Assembly: GCA_002710685.1 (NCBI GenBank)
Contig: PALD01000054.1
Location: 147,416 to 211,415, forward strand
Reading direction: 5' to 3'
DNA: 64,000 nucleotides
From: Cytophagaceae bacterium
Lineage (GTDB): Bacteria; Bacteroidota; Bacteroidia; Flavobacteriales; Flavobacteriaceae
Under the pieces are notes generated by a model. That model was not told the origin of the DNA. It saw only the letters and a list, made by a program, of their open reading frames with translations, and searched no databases. Shown here piece after piece: positions 44,866 to 53,397 of the stretch (position 1 is its first letter; every line of letters begins with the position of its first letter). A program made the position numbers and the translations under genes.

Positions 44866-45819
44866 ATGAAAATCACCGAACACTTAAAAAAAGCAGCAGG
44901 TAAAACACTGTTTTCTTTTGAAATTATCCCGCCAAAAAAAGGTAACAATATTCAGGAATTGTATGACAATATTGACCCTTTGATGGAGTTTAAACCGCCA
45001 TTTATTGATGTGACGACCTCTCGCGAGGAGTCAATTTACATTGAAAAAGATGGTCTGCTCGATAAGAAAATCACGCGCATGCGCCCAGGAACTTTAGGGA
45101 TTTGTGCATCTATTAAACATAAATATGATGTGGACACTGTACCTCATGTTTTGTGCGGTGGCTTTACAAAAGAAGAGACGGAATATCTGCTCGTAGATTG
45201 TCATTATCTAGGTATTGAGAACGTGATGGCACTGCGCGGTGATGCGATGAAAGAAGAGCAATATTTTCAGCCTACAAAGGGAGGGCATGACTATGCGTGC
45301 GGACTCGTGTCTCAAATAGCAGATTTAAATAAGGGGCGTTATCTCAACAATGTTATCGAGACTGAGAGCTGTTCTGATTTTTGCATAGGCGTGGCGGGTT
45401 ATCCCGAAAAACACCTTGAGGCCCCATCGTTAAAAACCGATTTAAAACGCTTGAAGGAGAAAGTTGATGCCGGTGCAGATTATGTGGTGACGCAGATGTT
45501 TTTTGATAATCAAAAATACTTTGAGTTCGTCAAGCTCGTGCGTGAGGCGGGCATTGATGTGCCTATCATTCCCGGGATTAAGCCTATCGCTGTAAAACGC
45601 CACTTGCAGCTGCTTCCACAGGTGTTTAAAATCGATATTCCACAGGATTTAATTGATTCTATTGAGGACTGTAAAGACAATAAGGCTGTACGTCAAGTTG
45701 GGATTGAATGGGCGATTCAGCAGTCTAAGGAGTTGATGGATTTTGGGGTGCCGGTGCTGCACTACTACAGTATGGGCAAGAGCGATAATGTACAGGCAAT
45801 CGCATCCCAATTATTTTGA
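44866..45819 (+). CDS. metF: 5,10-methylenetetrahydrofolate reductase
   Basis: FAD enzyme that makes 5-methyl-tetrahydrofolate, the methyl donor of MetH. The 317-residue TIM-barrel protein shows the family N-terminus FSFEIIPPKKG with the catalytic Glu, ENVMALRGD near residue 120, and VTQMFFDNQKYFEF near 208. The typical metH-metF order is interrupted by the 0.6-kb GIY-YIG/repeat block, which probably inserted between them. Confidence 0.97.
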   Translation: MKITEHLKKAAGKTLFSFEIIPPKKGNNIQELYDNIDPLMEFKPPFIDVTTSREESIYIEKDGLLDKKITRMRPGTLGICASIKHKYDVDTVPHVLCGGFTKEETEYLLVDCHYLGIENVMALRGDAMKEEQYFQPTKGGHDYACGLVSQIADLNKGRYLNNVIETESCSDFCIGVAGYPEKHLEAPSLKTDLKRLKEKVDAGADYVVTQMFFDNQKYFEFVKLVREAGIDVPIIPGIKPIAVKRHLQLLPQVFKIDIPQDLIDSIEDCKDNKAVRQVGIEWAIQQSKELMDFGVPVLHYYSMGKSDNVQAIASQLF

Positions 45820-45844
45820 TACATTTGCGGTTCATGTTGCTTGA

Positions 45845-46933
45845 ATGAAGAAAAATCTGCTTGCTGCCTTGTTTTTGCTGTGTTGTTTTTTGGCTCAAGG
45901 CCAAAACGACAAATACGAGAGCATTGATGCCAACTTCTTTTATGGTTCTATCTTAGAACATAATAAGGACCTTGCGCACCTTATCACAAATCATCCCACG
46001 GGGATTATCTTGAGTTACAATAGAAAGACCTCAAGTGATAATGAATGGGCCAGCCGGTTCAACTATCCAGATTGGGGATTTTCATTTGTCCAGCAAGGGA
46101 ATAAGAATGAAACGCTGGGCAATAATTATGGACTTTACGGCCACTTTAACTTTTACTTTCTCAATAGAAAACTCATGGCGCGTGTGGGTCAGGGAGTGGC
46201 TTACAATACAAACCCGTTTGACCTTCAGGACAATTACCGAAACAATGCTTACGGTTCACATTTATTGAGTTCCACATTTTTAATGTTCAATTATAATCAA
46301 CCCAATATTATCGATAAAATAGGGTTGAATGCCGGTATTTCTTTTGTGCATTATAGCAATGCAAATCTGCGCGCTCCTAACACAAGCACAAATACGTTGG
46401 CTTTTAACCTGGGTCTTAATTATGACCTTGATGAAGAAGAGCCCCAGCGAGGACCTAAGATAAAATCAAGATATACCGAGCCTCTAAAATTTAATTTTGC
46501 ACTACGTACAGGCTTAAACGAAAGTGATTACATTGGCTTAGGCCAAAGACCCTTCTTGGTGATTTCTTCATTTATTGATAAGCGTGTTACACATAAAAGC
46601 AGCTTTCAATTAGGAGCTGATTTTTTCTTATCACCATTTTTAAAAGACCAGATTGAGCATGAAGCCATCAGCTTACCACAGCGCGATGCTAGTTTAGACC
46701 AAGATTGGAAACGTGTAGGTGTCTTTGCTGGCCATGAGTTGCATTTCAACAAGATTGCGGTTGTCTCACAGTTGGGGTATTACGTTTATTACCCGTATGA
46801 CTTTGAGGGCAGGACGTACTTGAGGATTGGGCTTAAAAGGTACATAGGCAAGCGTTTTTTCGCGGCAGCGACATTGCATTCACATGGTGCAAAAGCAGAG
46901 GCAGTTGAATTTGGAGCAGGAATCAGATTATGA
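45845..46933 (+). CDS. PagL-like acyloxyacyl hydrolase, outer-membrane lipid A deacylase family (copy 1)
   Basis: The 362-residue protein has a signal peptide (1-19, ending AQGQN) and a predicted beta-barrel with the PagL-type catalytic stretch FVHYSNANLRAP, where His and Ser match the active-site pair of PagL lipid A 3-O-deacylases. A Gly-His-rich GHFNFYFLNRK segment is shared with copy 2. It overlaps the next gene by 4 bp (ATGA). A TTTTGGC/GCCAAAA palindrome lies in the signal-peptide codons (45888-45906). Confidence 0.82.
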   Translation: MKKNLLAALFLLCCFLAQGQNDKYESIDANFFYGSILEHNKDLAHLITNHPTGIILSYNRKTSSDNEWASRFNYPDWGFSFVQQGNKNETLGNNYGLYGHFNFYFLNRKLMARVGQGVAYNTNPFDLQDNYRNNAYGSHLLSSTFLMFNYNQPNIIDKIGLNAGISFVHYSNANLRAPNTSTNTLAFNLGLNYDLDEEEPQRGPKIKSRYTEPLKFNFALRTGLNESDYIGLGQRPFLVISSFIDKRVTHKSSFQLGADFFLSPFLKDQIEHEAISLPQRDASLDQDWKRVGVFAGHELHFNKIAVVSQLGYYVYYPYDFEGRTYLRIGLKRYIGKRFFAAATLHSHGAKAEAVEFGAGIRL

Positions 46934-47688
46934 ATAAAGGATTAAAAATAGCATTGACGATTTCACTGTTCCTTTTTTTGGGCTGCAGCATGAAGTTTGA
47001 AGATTGCTTTCAGGGCACGGGAGATATCATTGAGCAGCAATATGACCTTGACGTTTTCACGAAAGTGCGTGCCGAGCGTGGCGTGAGTATGGTGATAAAG
47101 CAGGGCGATGAGCAAAAGGTCGTTTTACGTGCTGGGGAAAACCTTATTGACGATATTACCGTACAGATTGTGGATGGGGTGTTGAGCGTGCGCGATAACA
47201 ACACCTGTAACCTGGGTAGGGATTATGGTACGACAACGGTTTTAGTGACCGTACCAGAGTTGACCGAAATTCGCAATGCATCAGGTTTTGAGGTGAGTAG
47301 CGACGGTGTTCTGAATTTTGAGAATTTAGTCTTGGTAGCGGATACTTCGGTGAATATCCTAGAACCCAAAAAAGACGGGACATTTACACTAGATCTAGAT
47401 GTTACAAACCTAACGGTGCGGTCCAATGGATTGGCTGAGTTCAACCTTCGCGGAAGCGCTGATAATTTAAATTTGAGATTTTTTAATGAAGCCCCTCGCT
47501 TAAATGGTCGTAATTTGATCGTGCAAACTGCAAATGTGGATCATCGCGGGGCAAATGATGCTATTTTTGATGTACGCCAAAGTATTGAGGGCATTATCCG
47601 CGGGGTGGGCAATGTGATTTGTCCTATTGAGCCACCCAGCGTGGATGTCGAAACCTTAAGCAAGGGCCGACTAATTTTTGAAAATTAA
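46930..47688 (+). CDS. Head-GIN domain (DUF2807) lipoprotein
   Basis: The 252-residue protein has a lipoprotein signal (lipobox LFLGC, Cys at 19) and a DUF2807 beta-helix-like domain with the typical FTKVRAERGVSMVIKQGDEQKV opening. The head-GIN name comes from Bacteroidota auto-transporter-adhesin-like proteins; function unknown. It is coupled to both PagL-like paralogs (4-bp overlap before, 3-bp gap after), so the three act from one transcript at the cell surface. Confidence 0.85.
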   Translation: MNKGLKIALTISLFLFLGCSMKFEDCFQGTGDIIEQQYDLDVFTKVRAERGVSMVIKQGDEQKVVLRAGENLIDDITVQIVDGVLSVRDNNTCNLGRDYGTTTVLVTVPELTEIRNASGFEVSSDGVLNFENLVLVADTSVNILEPKKDGTFTLDLDVTNLTVRSNGLAEFNLRGSADNLNLRFFNEAPRLNGRNLIVQTANVDHRGANDAIFDVRQSIEGIIRGVGNVICPIEPPSVDVETLSKGRLIFEN

Positions 47689-47691
47689 TAT

Positions 47692-48795
47692 ATGAAACAG
47701 TTTTTTTCGGTTATCGCGTTGTTAATAGTTGTCATTTCTACAGCTCAAGAAACCGAAAAAAAACCTGTTAACATCGATGCTTCTTATTTCTATGGGAGCA
47801 TCCTGGAGCATAACCCAGATATCAATCATTTGATAACCGGGCATCCCACGGGCGTGATTTTAAGTTACAACCGCAAGACCTATGGGTATAATGAGTGGGA
47901 GCGTCGCTATGGCTATCCAGATTGGGGTTTTACCGCGGCCTATCAAGACCTGCACAATGAATACCTGGGAAAGAATATTAGTTTCTACGGCCATTTCAAT
48001 TTTTACTTTTTAAATAGAAATGCCTACTTCCGCATAGGGCAGGGCATTGGGATTGCGGGTAAACCCTACGACCCAGAAACCAATTACATCAACAATGCTT
48101 ACGGCACAAAACTGTTGAGCTCCACGTTTATCGCGGCGCAGTATTCCAAGCAAAACCTGTTTGAAGGTTTTGGCGTGAACGCTGGTTTCACCATTATTCA
48201 TTACAGCAATGCGAACCTGAGAGCGCCTAACAACAGCACAAATACATTTGCTTTTACGGTAGGTGCAAACTACACGTTTGACCACGAAGAAGGCATTCCT
48301 GAGTTTATTCCGCGTGAAGCGGAGGATTATAAATACACAGAGCCCATTCACTATAATTTTGTGCTGCGCGGTGGCCTTAATGAAAGCGACATCGTGGGAT
48401 CTGGGCAATATCCTTTTTATGTGGTTTCAGCGTTTGCAGATAAGCGCATCAGTCATAAAAGTACGCTGCTTGCGGGAGTAGATTTTTTTGCGGCAACGTT
48501 CTTAAAGGAGCTTATAAAATTGCAATCCACTTCATTTCCAGAGTTAGAAGTTGACCCAGATACAGACTGGAAACGCGTTGGGATTTTTGTGGGTCACGAA
48601 CTGCGATTCAATAAAATTGCCTTTGTTTCGCACGTGGGATATTATGTGTATTGGCCGGTAGAATTTGAAAACCGACTCTATAATCGTCTGGGTCTCAAGC
48701 GCTATTTTACAGATGATATTTTTGCCGGAGTCACGGTAAAAGCCCATGGTGCAAAGGCTGAGGGCGTAGAATTTAGCGTGGGATACCGTTTGTAA
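47692..48795 (+). CDS. PagL-like acyloxyacyl hydrolase, outer-membrane lipid A deacylase family (copy 2)
   Basis: The 367-residue paralog of copy 1, with a signal peptide (about 1-18) and the same blocks: DASYFYGSILEHN, GHPTGVILSYNRKT, GHFNFYFLNRN and the catalytic IIHYSNANLRAP stretch. Conservation of His and Ser in both suggests that both are active, perhaps on different acyl positions or under different conditions. The arrangement is paralog-lipoprotein-paralog, from a tandem duplication with the GIN gene kept between. Confidence 0.82.
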   Translation: MKQFFSVIALLIVVISTAQETEKKPVNIDASYFYGSILEHNPDINHLITGHPTGVILSYNRKTYGYNEWERRYGYPDWGFTAAYQDLHNEYLGKNISFYGHFNFYFLNRNAYFRIGQGIGIAGKPYDPETNYINNAYGTKLLSSTFIAAQYSKQNLFEGFGVNAGFTIIHYSNANLRAPNNSTNTFAFTVGANYTFDHEEGIPEFIPREAEDYKYTEPIHYNFVLRGGLNESDIVGSGQYPFYVVSAFADKRISHKSTLLAGVDFFAATFLKELIKLQSTSFPELEVDPDTDWKRVGIFVGHELRFNKIAFVSHVGYYVYWPVEFENRLYNRLGLKRYFTDDIFAGVTVKAHGAKAEGVEFSVGYRL

Positions 48796-48827
48796 AACTT
48801 TCTGCTTAAAATCGTATTTTTCCACGA

Positions 48828-49322
48828 TTGAAATTCAATATTATTAAGCAAATCTTCACATATTGTCTAATTGCCGCGCTCGCTGTCGCCTGCAAGGATA
48901 TCGAGACCAAGAAAATCTCGTCAGAAGATTTTTTGCAAGAAGACCTCAAGGAGATCGACATGCGCAATGTAGATGATTTTCCCACCTTTGTGAGTTGTGA
49001 TTCGCTTTTGCGAAAAGAACAAAAATGGGATTGCTTTCAGCGAAAATTAGCCCTGAACTTCCAAGAAAGCTTAAAGCGAAAGGTAATCGTGGTCGAGGAA
49101 GAAATTCAAGATACCGTATGGCTGCAACTTGCCGTAGACGCTGAAGGAACGCCATCTATTGAGAAGTTTGACATTCCTGAAAAAGTGTCAGAAAATCTAC
49201 CACAACTCAAAACCTGGCTCACTGAAAGCCTGGATTCACTACCCAAAATTCACTCAGCTATCAAGCGCTCAATACCTGTAAAGACTTCGTTTAAAGTGCC
49301 GGTGGTTGTGAGGGTGGAGTAG
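48828..49322 (+). CDS. Lipoprotein with TonB C-terminal-like domain
   Basis: The 164-residue protein starts at TTG (48828); no ATG gives the signal peptide seen here (KQIFTYCLIAALAVAC, lipobox Cys at about 22). The mature part (FPTFVSCDSLLRKEQKWDCF, a VWLQLAVDAEGTPSIEKFDI strand and a KVPVVVRVE end) resembles the C-terminal domain of Bacteroidota TonB-like proteins, but no membrane anchor or proline linker is present. Function unknown. Confidence 0.6.
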   Translation: MKFNIIKQIFTYCLIAALAVACKDIETKKISSEDFLQEDLKEIDMRNVDDFPTFVSCDSLLRKEQKWDCFQRKLALNFQESLKRKVIVVEEEIQDTVWLQLAVDAEGTPSIEKFDIPEKVSENLPQLKTWLTESLDSLPKIHSAIKRSIPVKTSFKVPVVVRVE

Positions 49323-49329
49323 TTTAAAA

Positions 49330-49830
49330 ATGAAAAACCTTTATCTAATAGCTCTTATTGTTTTGATAGCTTCATGCTCGTCAAATAAAGCTTTATCTGG
49401 TATTTATGTAACCAACTTTCCAAGCTATGGTCGCTTTTCAAAAACACTTACTTTAAACTGCGATAGTACTGCTGTGATGAAATTTCAAGGGGATATGATG
49501 AATGATAATTCATTTGGGACTTGGTCTATAAATAATAAAGAGTTGATTCTTGAATTTGATTCTATTCAATATCCTGGCAGCAGATATAAAGGAGACTTTG
49601 TTTTATTACTGGATGGAAGAAAACTCTTAATTCCGATAATCTCAAGAGAACAATTTGAGAGATTAGTTGACACGGTGAAAGCTTCAAACTTAGATGGTAA
49701 AATAAAGATTAAAACCTATGAAAGGTTTGTGAGGAAGTTTTCCAAAGCACCTAAAAACTTTCGAGGCAAAATGCGCAAACAGTATTTTAAGAGAACTGAG
49801 GATTTAGATTGCGAAACAGAGGAAAAATAA
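49330..49830 (+). CDS. Small lipoprotein of unknown function
   Basis: Not recognised. The 166-residue protein has a lipoprotein signal (IASC, Cys at 16) and a mature part with alternating strand pattern (FSKTLTLNCDSTAVMKFQ) that suggests a small lipocalin-like or beta-sandwich domain, ending in a basic tail (KAPKNFRGKMRKQYFKR). It starts 7 bp after the preceding gene, so it is likely co-transcribed. Confidence 0.65.
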   Translation: MKNLYLIALIVLIASCSSNKALSGIYVTNFPSYGRFSKTLTLNCDSTAVMKFQGDMMNDNSFGTWSINNKELILEFDSIQYPGSRYKGDFVLLLDGRKLLIPIISREQFERLVDTVKASNLDGKIKIKTYERFVRKFSKAPKNFRGKMRKQYFKRTEDLDCETEEK

Positions 49831-49872
49831 ACTCACTTCCTAAACTCCTTATCTTTCCAAATTAAATAAAAT

Positions 49873-50181
49873 TTAACTAGTAAGAATTTTTAATAATTTC
49901 TTAGGGTCTTGCCGGTTATCCCAGAATGCTATTACGACTATTTCAGTGTCATTCACCTTGTAAAAAATACTGTAGTGTTTCATCGCAGAAACCCGAGAGT
50001 TTGGGAAAATAGATTCAGGGCTTCTCAGAGGATTTTGAACTATTCCTTTTAAATTTTCTTCTACTTGATTTAGAAGTTTGAGAGAATAAGTGTTGGATTT
50101 ATTATTTTCAATCCAGAACTCTAGGATTGTTCTTAATTGAAGGCTCGCAATTTTCGTCCATATTATTTTGCGTTCAGCCAT
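49873..50181 (-). CDS. Type II toxin, RelE/ParE superfamily (second module)
   Basis: The 102-residue protein has the ParE/RelE pattern: helical N-terminus with WTKIASLQLRTILEFW, NPLRSPESIFPNSRVSAMKHYSIFYKV, and a C-terminal IVVIAFWDNRQDP strand close to the DTRQNP ending of the first module toxin. Its start overlaps the antitoxin gene by 19 bp. The two toxins are similar in pattern but not near-identical. Confidence 0.87.
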   Translation of the reverse strand: MAERKIIWTKIASLQLRTILEFWIENNKSNTYSLKLLNQVEENLKGIVQNPLRSPESIFPNSRVSAMKHYSIFYKVNDTEIVVIAFWDNRQDPKKLLKILTS

Positions 50182-50402
50182 TCTCGCTCTCTTTTAAAAA
50201 GCTCTTCTTGAGAAATTACATTTCCTTCTTTTATATCTTTTTCACTCATTTCGAGCATTAAAATTTGTTCTTCGGTAAGCTCTACTTTTTGATTTTTTGA
50301 AGAAGAATTCACAAGGTCTTCAATTGCAGTAAGAATGCTCTTGTCCTTAATAGTCAAAATCTTGCTTATCAAAGAATTTCTCATGTTATCAACTGCCGCC
50401 AT
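50163..50402 (-). CDS. Antitoxin of the second RelE/ParE pair
   Basis: The 79-residue protein is acidic and helical with SILTAIEDLVNSSS and SEKDIKEGNVISQEELFKREREWL, a form common in short Bacteroidota antitoxins; no clear DNA-binding motif. It precedes and overlaps the toxin gene. Confidence 0.82.
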   Translation of the reverse strand: MAAVDNMRNSLISKILTIKDKSILTAIEDLVNSSSKNQKVELTEEQILMLEMSEKDIKEGNVISQEELFKREREWLNAK

Positions 50403-50438
50403 TATCTAAGAATTTGATTATAAAAATACTGAATTTAT

Positions 50439-51569
50439 TTATTTCCTAAACTCCCTATCCTTCCAAACAAAACTTCCTAATTGACTTCGCCCCGCAACCC
50501 AAACCGTAAAAAACGGGTAAAATACCGCCGTGGGAATAAAATATAACAAAGCTTTTTGCTGCTTTAGAAGATTTGCCGTGAGTGCGATTAATGCAAAATC
50601 GATGATGATTTTTGGCAACAGCCAAATATAAAATTCAGGGAAAAACAGTGCAGCGACAGACGCTAAATTGCCAAAGAAAACCAGAAGCCCAATCAGTAAA
50701 GCTGCGGGGTTTTTATAAGCGCTTGCTTTTGCCGCCCAGCGCACGCGTTGTTGTATTAAAGCTTTCCAGCTCGTTTGAGCAGCGGTTTCAACGGTAGCTT
50801 GTGATGCGTTGTGATAGACTACTTTTTTATCGGCTTTAAGAAATTTATGCATCAGGAAAACATCATCGCCGCTCGCCAGGTGATTGGTCATTGCATAACC
50901 GCCTACTTCCTCAAAAGTTGATTTCTTAAAAGTAAGATTAGCGCCATTGCACATAAACGGTTTCTTCAAGCCAAAACTTCCCATGGTCGCGCCTTGCAGT
51001 GATAAAAAATCCAGTTTTTGAAAGGCGTTTAAAAATCCTTTACCGGTAAAGAAAATCACCGGCGCCGCTATAAAATCGGCTTGATTTGCGGTGATTTCTG
51101 TGTGAAAATGTTTTAGCCAGTTGGGTGGTAATTTGCAATCGGCGTCTGTGGTGGCAATCCACTCAAAATTTGCGTGAGCAATGGCTTTGGTCAGGGCATC
51201 TTTTTTCGGTGAGCCGGAAAATCTTTCATTTTCCAAGATGCGGAGTTTGAGATTCATTTTCGCCAAAAGGCTGTGTATTATCTCCACAGAAGCATCAGTA
51301 GATTCATCGTTTACTAGGATGACTTCGAATAATTCTTTTGGGTAATCCAGTTGAGAAAGTGAAACGAGCAATCGCTCCAGATTTTCAGCTTCGTTGCGAA
51401 AGGGAATCACAATGCTAAACCGTGAGGTAAACGGACCTAGAAAATACTTTTCGAGTCGGCGAACTTTTGGCGCCGTGCCCGCCGGCAGGCAGGAAAGCCG
51501 TAAAAATCCCACGCAAAGTAGCGCAATGAGGGCGGTGTAAAGGATTAAGACGACTTTGATGATAAGCAC
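50439..51569 (-). CDS. Family 2 glycosyltransferase, membrane-associated
   Basis: The 377-residue protein (from GTG at 51569) has an N-terminal membrane helix, a GT-A catalytic domain with IVIPFRNEAENLERLL, the DxD-type TTDADCKLP and the QQRVRWAAK motif of processive or lipid-linked GT2 enzymes, and three C-terminal helices. Donor and acceptor unknown. No ATG exists in the plausible start region: the frame stays open to 51737, but that part lies opposite ruvC. A GC-rich GCCGGCAGGC segment (about 51466-51495) sits just after the first helix and looks like an inserted repeat. Confidence 0.82.
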   Translation of the reverse strand: MLIIKVVLILYTALIALLCVGFLRLSCLPAGTAPKVRRLEKYFLGPFTSRFSIVIPFRNEAENLERLLVSLSQLDYPKELFEVILVNDESTDASVEIIHSLLAKMNLKLRILENERFSGSPKKDALTKAIAHANFEWIATTDADCKLPPNWLKHFHTEITANQADFIAAPVIFFTGKGFLNAFQKLDFLSLQGATMGSFGLKKPFMCNGANLTFKKSTFEEVGGYAMTNHLASGDDVFLMHKFLKADKKVVYHNASQATVETAAQTSWKALIQQRVRWAAKASAYKNPAALLIGLLVFFGNLASVAALFFPEFYIWLLPKIIIDFALIALTANLLKQQKALLYFIPTAVFYPFFTVWVAGRSQLGSFVWKDREFRK

Positions 51570-51618
51570 GCGTAGATTGATTAGTTTTGTGGTGACTTCA
51601 AAGATGTGAAATTTTAGT

Positions 51619-52194
51619 TTGAGCACAGAAAAAATAATATTGGGGATTGACCCGGGGACGACCATTATGGGTTTTGGCCTTATAAAAGTGGTCAATAAAA
51701 AGATGGAGTTTTTGCAGCTCAACGAGTTGCAACTCAAGAAATATAACGACCCCTATATTAAACTCAGGCTGATTTTTGAACGCACGATTGAACTTATCGA
51801 CACGTATCATCCTGACGAAATCGCCCTTGAAGCGCCGTTTTATGGCAAGAACGTGCAAAGCATGTTAAAGCTGGGCAGAGCGCAGGGCGTGGCGATGGCT
51901 GCGGGTCTTTCGCGACAAATTCCCGTGACAGAATACATGCCCAAAAAGATTAAAATGGCGATTACAGGCAACGGTAATGCGAGCAAAGAACAGGTTGCAA
52001 AAATGCTTCAGAGCCTACTAAAATTAAAAACGCTGCCTAAAAATCTGGATAGTACAGATGGTCTCGCCGCGGCGGTGTGTCATCATTTTAACAGCGGTAA
52101 AGAAATCGCGGGCAAAAGTTATAGCGGCTGGGATGCTTTTGTAAAGCAAAATGAGAAGCGCGTAGTGGCCCCCAAACCCCCAAGAGGGGCTTAA
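51619..52194 (+). CDS. ruvC: Holliday junction resolvase RuvC
   Basis: Endonuclease that cuts Holliday junctions with RuvAB. The 191-residue protein has the first catalytic Asp in GIDPGTT (about residue 11), Glu in ALEAPFYGKN, and the Asp of DSTDGLAAAVCHH near 154. It starts at TTG (51619); no ATG is available. The last codons (encoding APKPPRGA) come from a GC-rich repeat copy that overlaps the stop codon, so the C-terminal tail is probably acquired. Confidence 0.95.
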   Translation: MSTEKIILGIDPGTTIMGFGLIKVVNKKMEFLQLNELQLKKYNDPYIKLRLIFERTIELIDTYHPDEIALEAPFYGKNVQSMLKLGRAQGVAMAAGLSRQIPVTEYMPKKIKMAITGNGNASKEQVAKMLQSLLKLKTLPKNLDSTDGLAAAVCHHFNSGKEIAGKSYSGWDAFVKQNEKRVVAPKPPRGA

Positions 52195-52257
52195 ATATGC
52201 AAGTTCCCCAAGAAAATAAAGAATTGCTGGTTGCTCCCCCTTCGGGGGCTGGGGGGC
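52168..52257. repeat. Inverted pair of GC-rich repeats overlapping the ruvC end and the hemW start
   Basis: One copy at 52168-52190 (GCCCCCAAACCCCC then AAGAGGGGC) and an inverted copy at 52233-52257 (GCTCCCCCTTCGGGGG then CTGGGGGGC), about 42 bp apart. The first covers the last ruvC codons, the second codons 13-20 of hemW. Confidence 0.8.
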
Positions 52258-53384
52258 ACAGTTTATACATCCACATCCCGTTTTGCAAGCAGGCGTGCCA
52301 TTATTGCGACTTTCATTTTTCTACTTCTGTGAAAAAGAAACCGCAACTTGTAGATGCGCTTTGCAGCGAAATAAAGCTTCGCAAGACCGAAATAGGCAAC
52401 ACGCTTGAAACTGTTTATTTTGGTGGAGGAACTCCCAGTTTGCTTACCGCAGAAGAGCTGAAGCAGATTTTTGATTGTATCAATGAGCATTTTAAAGTTG
52501 TCGCTGACGCGGAAATTACGCTAGAAGCAAATCCGGATGATTTAAACGAAGATGTTTTAAAAATGCTGGCGGCTTCTCCTGTTAATCGGCTTAGCATTGG
52601 CGTTCAATCTTTTTACAACGAAGATTTAAAGTTGATGAACCGCGCGCACAACAGTGGCGAGGCGTTGCAAAGTATCAAGTTGGCTTTAACTTACTTTGAG
52701 AATATCTCAATCGACTTGATTTATGGAATTCCCGGTGTGAGTAATTTGCGCTGGCGCGAAAATCTGAAAATCGCGTTGAAGCTAGGCGTGCCGCATATTT
52801 CAAGCTATGCTTTGACCGTGGAGCCTAATACAGCCTTGAAGAAATTCATTGAAAAAGGCGTTATCAAACCTGTGGATGATGAGGTCGCGCAGCAGCATTA
52901 CAAGATTTTGCTAGACGTGATGGAAGCGAATGGTTTTGAGAATTATGAGTTTTCAAACTTTGGAAAACCAGGATTTTACTCGCGTAACAACACAGCATAC
53001 TGGACGCAGAAACCGTATCTGGGCATTGGTCCTTCGGCGCACAGTTATGACGGTGACACCCGCAGTTGGAATGTCGCAAACAACACCATGTATATCAAGA
53101 AAATTGAGGCAGGCAAGCTTCCGCTAGAGCGGGAAACGCTTTCTACTACAGATAAGTACAACGAGTATGTGATGACGGGTTTGCGTACACAATGGGGTGT
53201 TTCATTGCAACATGTTGAAAATGAATTCGGTAAAAAGTATTTGGAATACCTTCTCATGCAGGCCAGGCAGCATCTGGTAGATGGGTTTTTATTTCGCGAA
53301 AGCGATAGCATCAAAGTCACAAAAAAAGGCAAATTCCTAAGCGACGGACTGGCAAGTGACCTGTTTTTGGTAAATTTGGAGTAA
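52197..53384 (+). CDS. hemW: Radical SAM heme chaperone HemW
   Basis: HemW family (formerly oxygen-independent coproporphyrinogen oxidase-like), proposed to load heme into respiratory proteins. The 395-residue protein has the radical SAM CxxxCxxC at Cys30, Cys34 and Cys37 in YIHIPFCKQACHYC, and GGGTPSLL near residue 82. HemW usually begins just before YIHIPFC; the 20 extra N-terminal residues here come in part from the GC-rich repeat. It starts 3 bp after ruvC. Confidence 0.93.
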   Translation: MQVPQENKELLVAPPSGAGGHSLYIHIPFCKQACHYCDFHFSTSVKKKPQLVDALCSEIKLRKTEIGNTLETVYFGGGTPSLLTAEELKQIFDCINEHFKVVADAEITLEANPDDLNEDVLKMLAASPVNRLSIGVQSFYNEDLKLMNRAHNSGEALQSIKLALTYFENISIDLIYGIPGVSNLRWRENLKIALKLGVPHISSYALTVEPNTALKKFIEKGVIKPVDDEVAQQHYKILLDVMEANGFENYEFSNFGKPGFYSRNNTAYWTQKPYLGIGPSAHSYDGDTRSWNVANNTMYIKKIEAGKLPLERETLSTTDKYNEYVMTGLRTQWGVSLQHVENEFGKKYLEYLLMQARQHLVDGFLFRESDSIKVTKKGKFLSDGLASDLFLVNLE

Positions 53385-53397
53385 TCCAAAAAAAGAT

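Noticed and set aside
50439..51737. Full 432-aa frame of the glycosyltransferase up to 51737
   Set aside because: The first 56 codons lie opposite the start of ruvC and do not resemble a glycosyltransferase N-terminus; a GTG at 51569 just before the first membrane helix is a better start.
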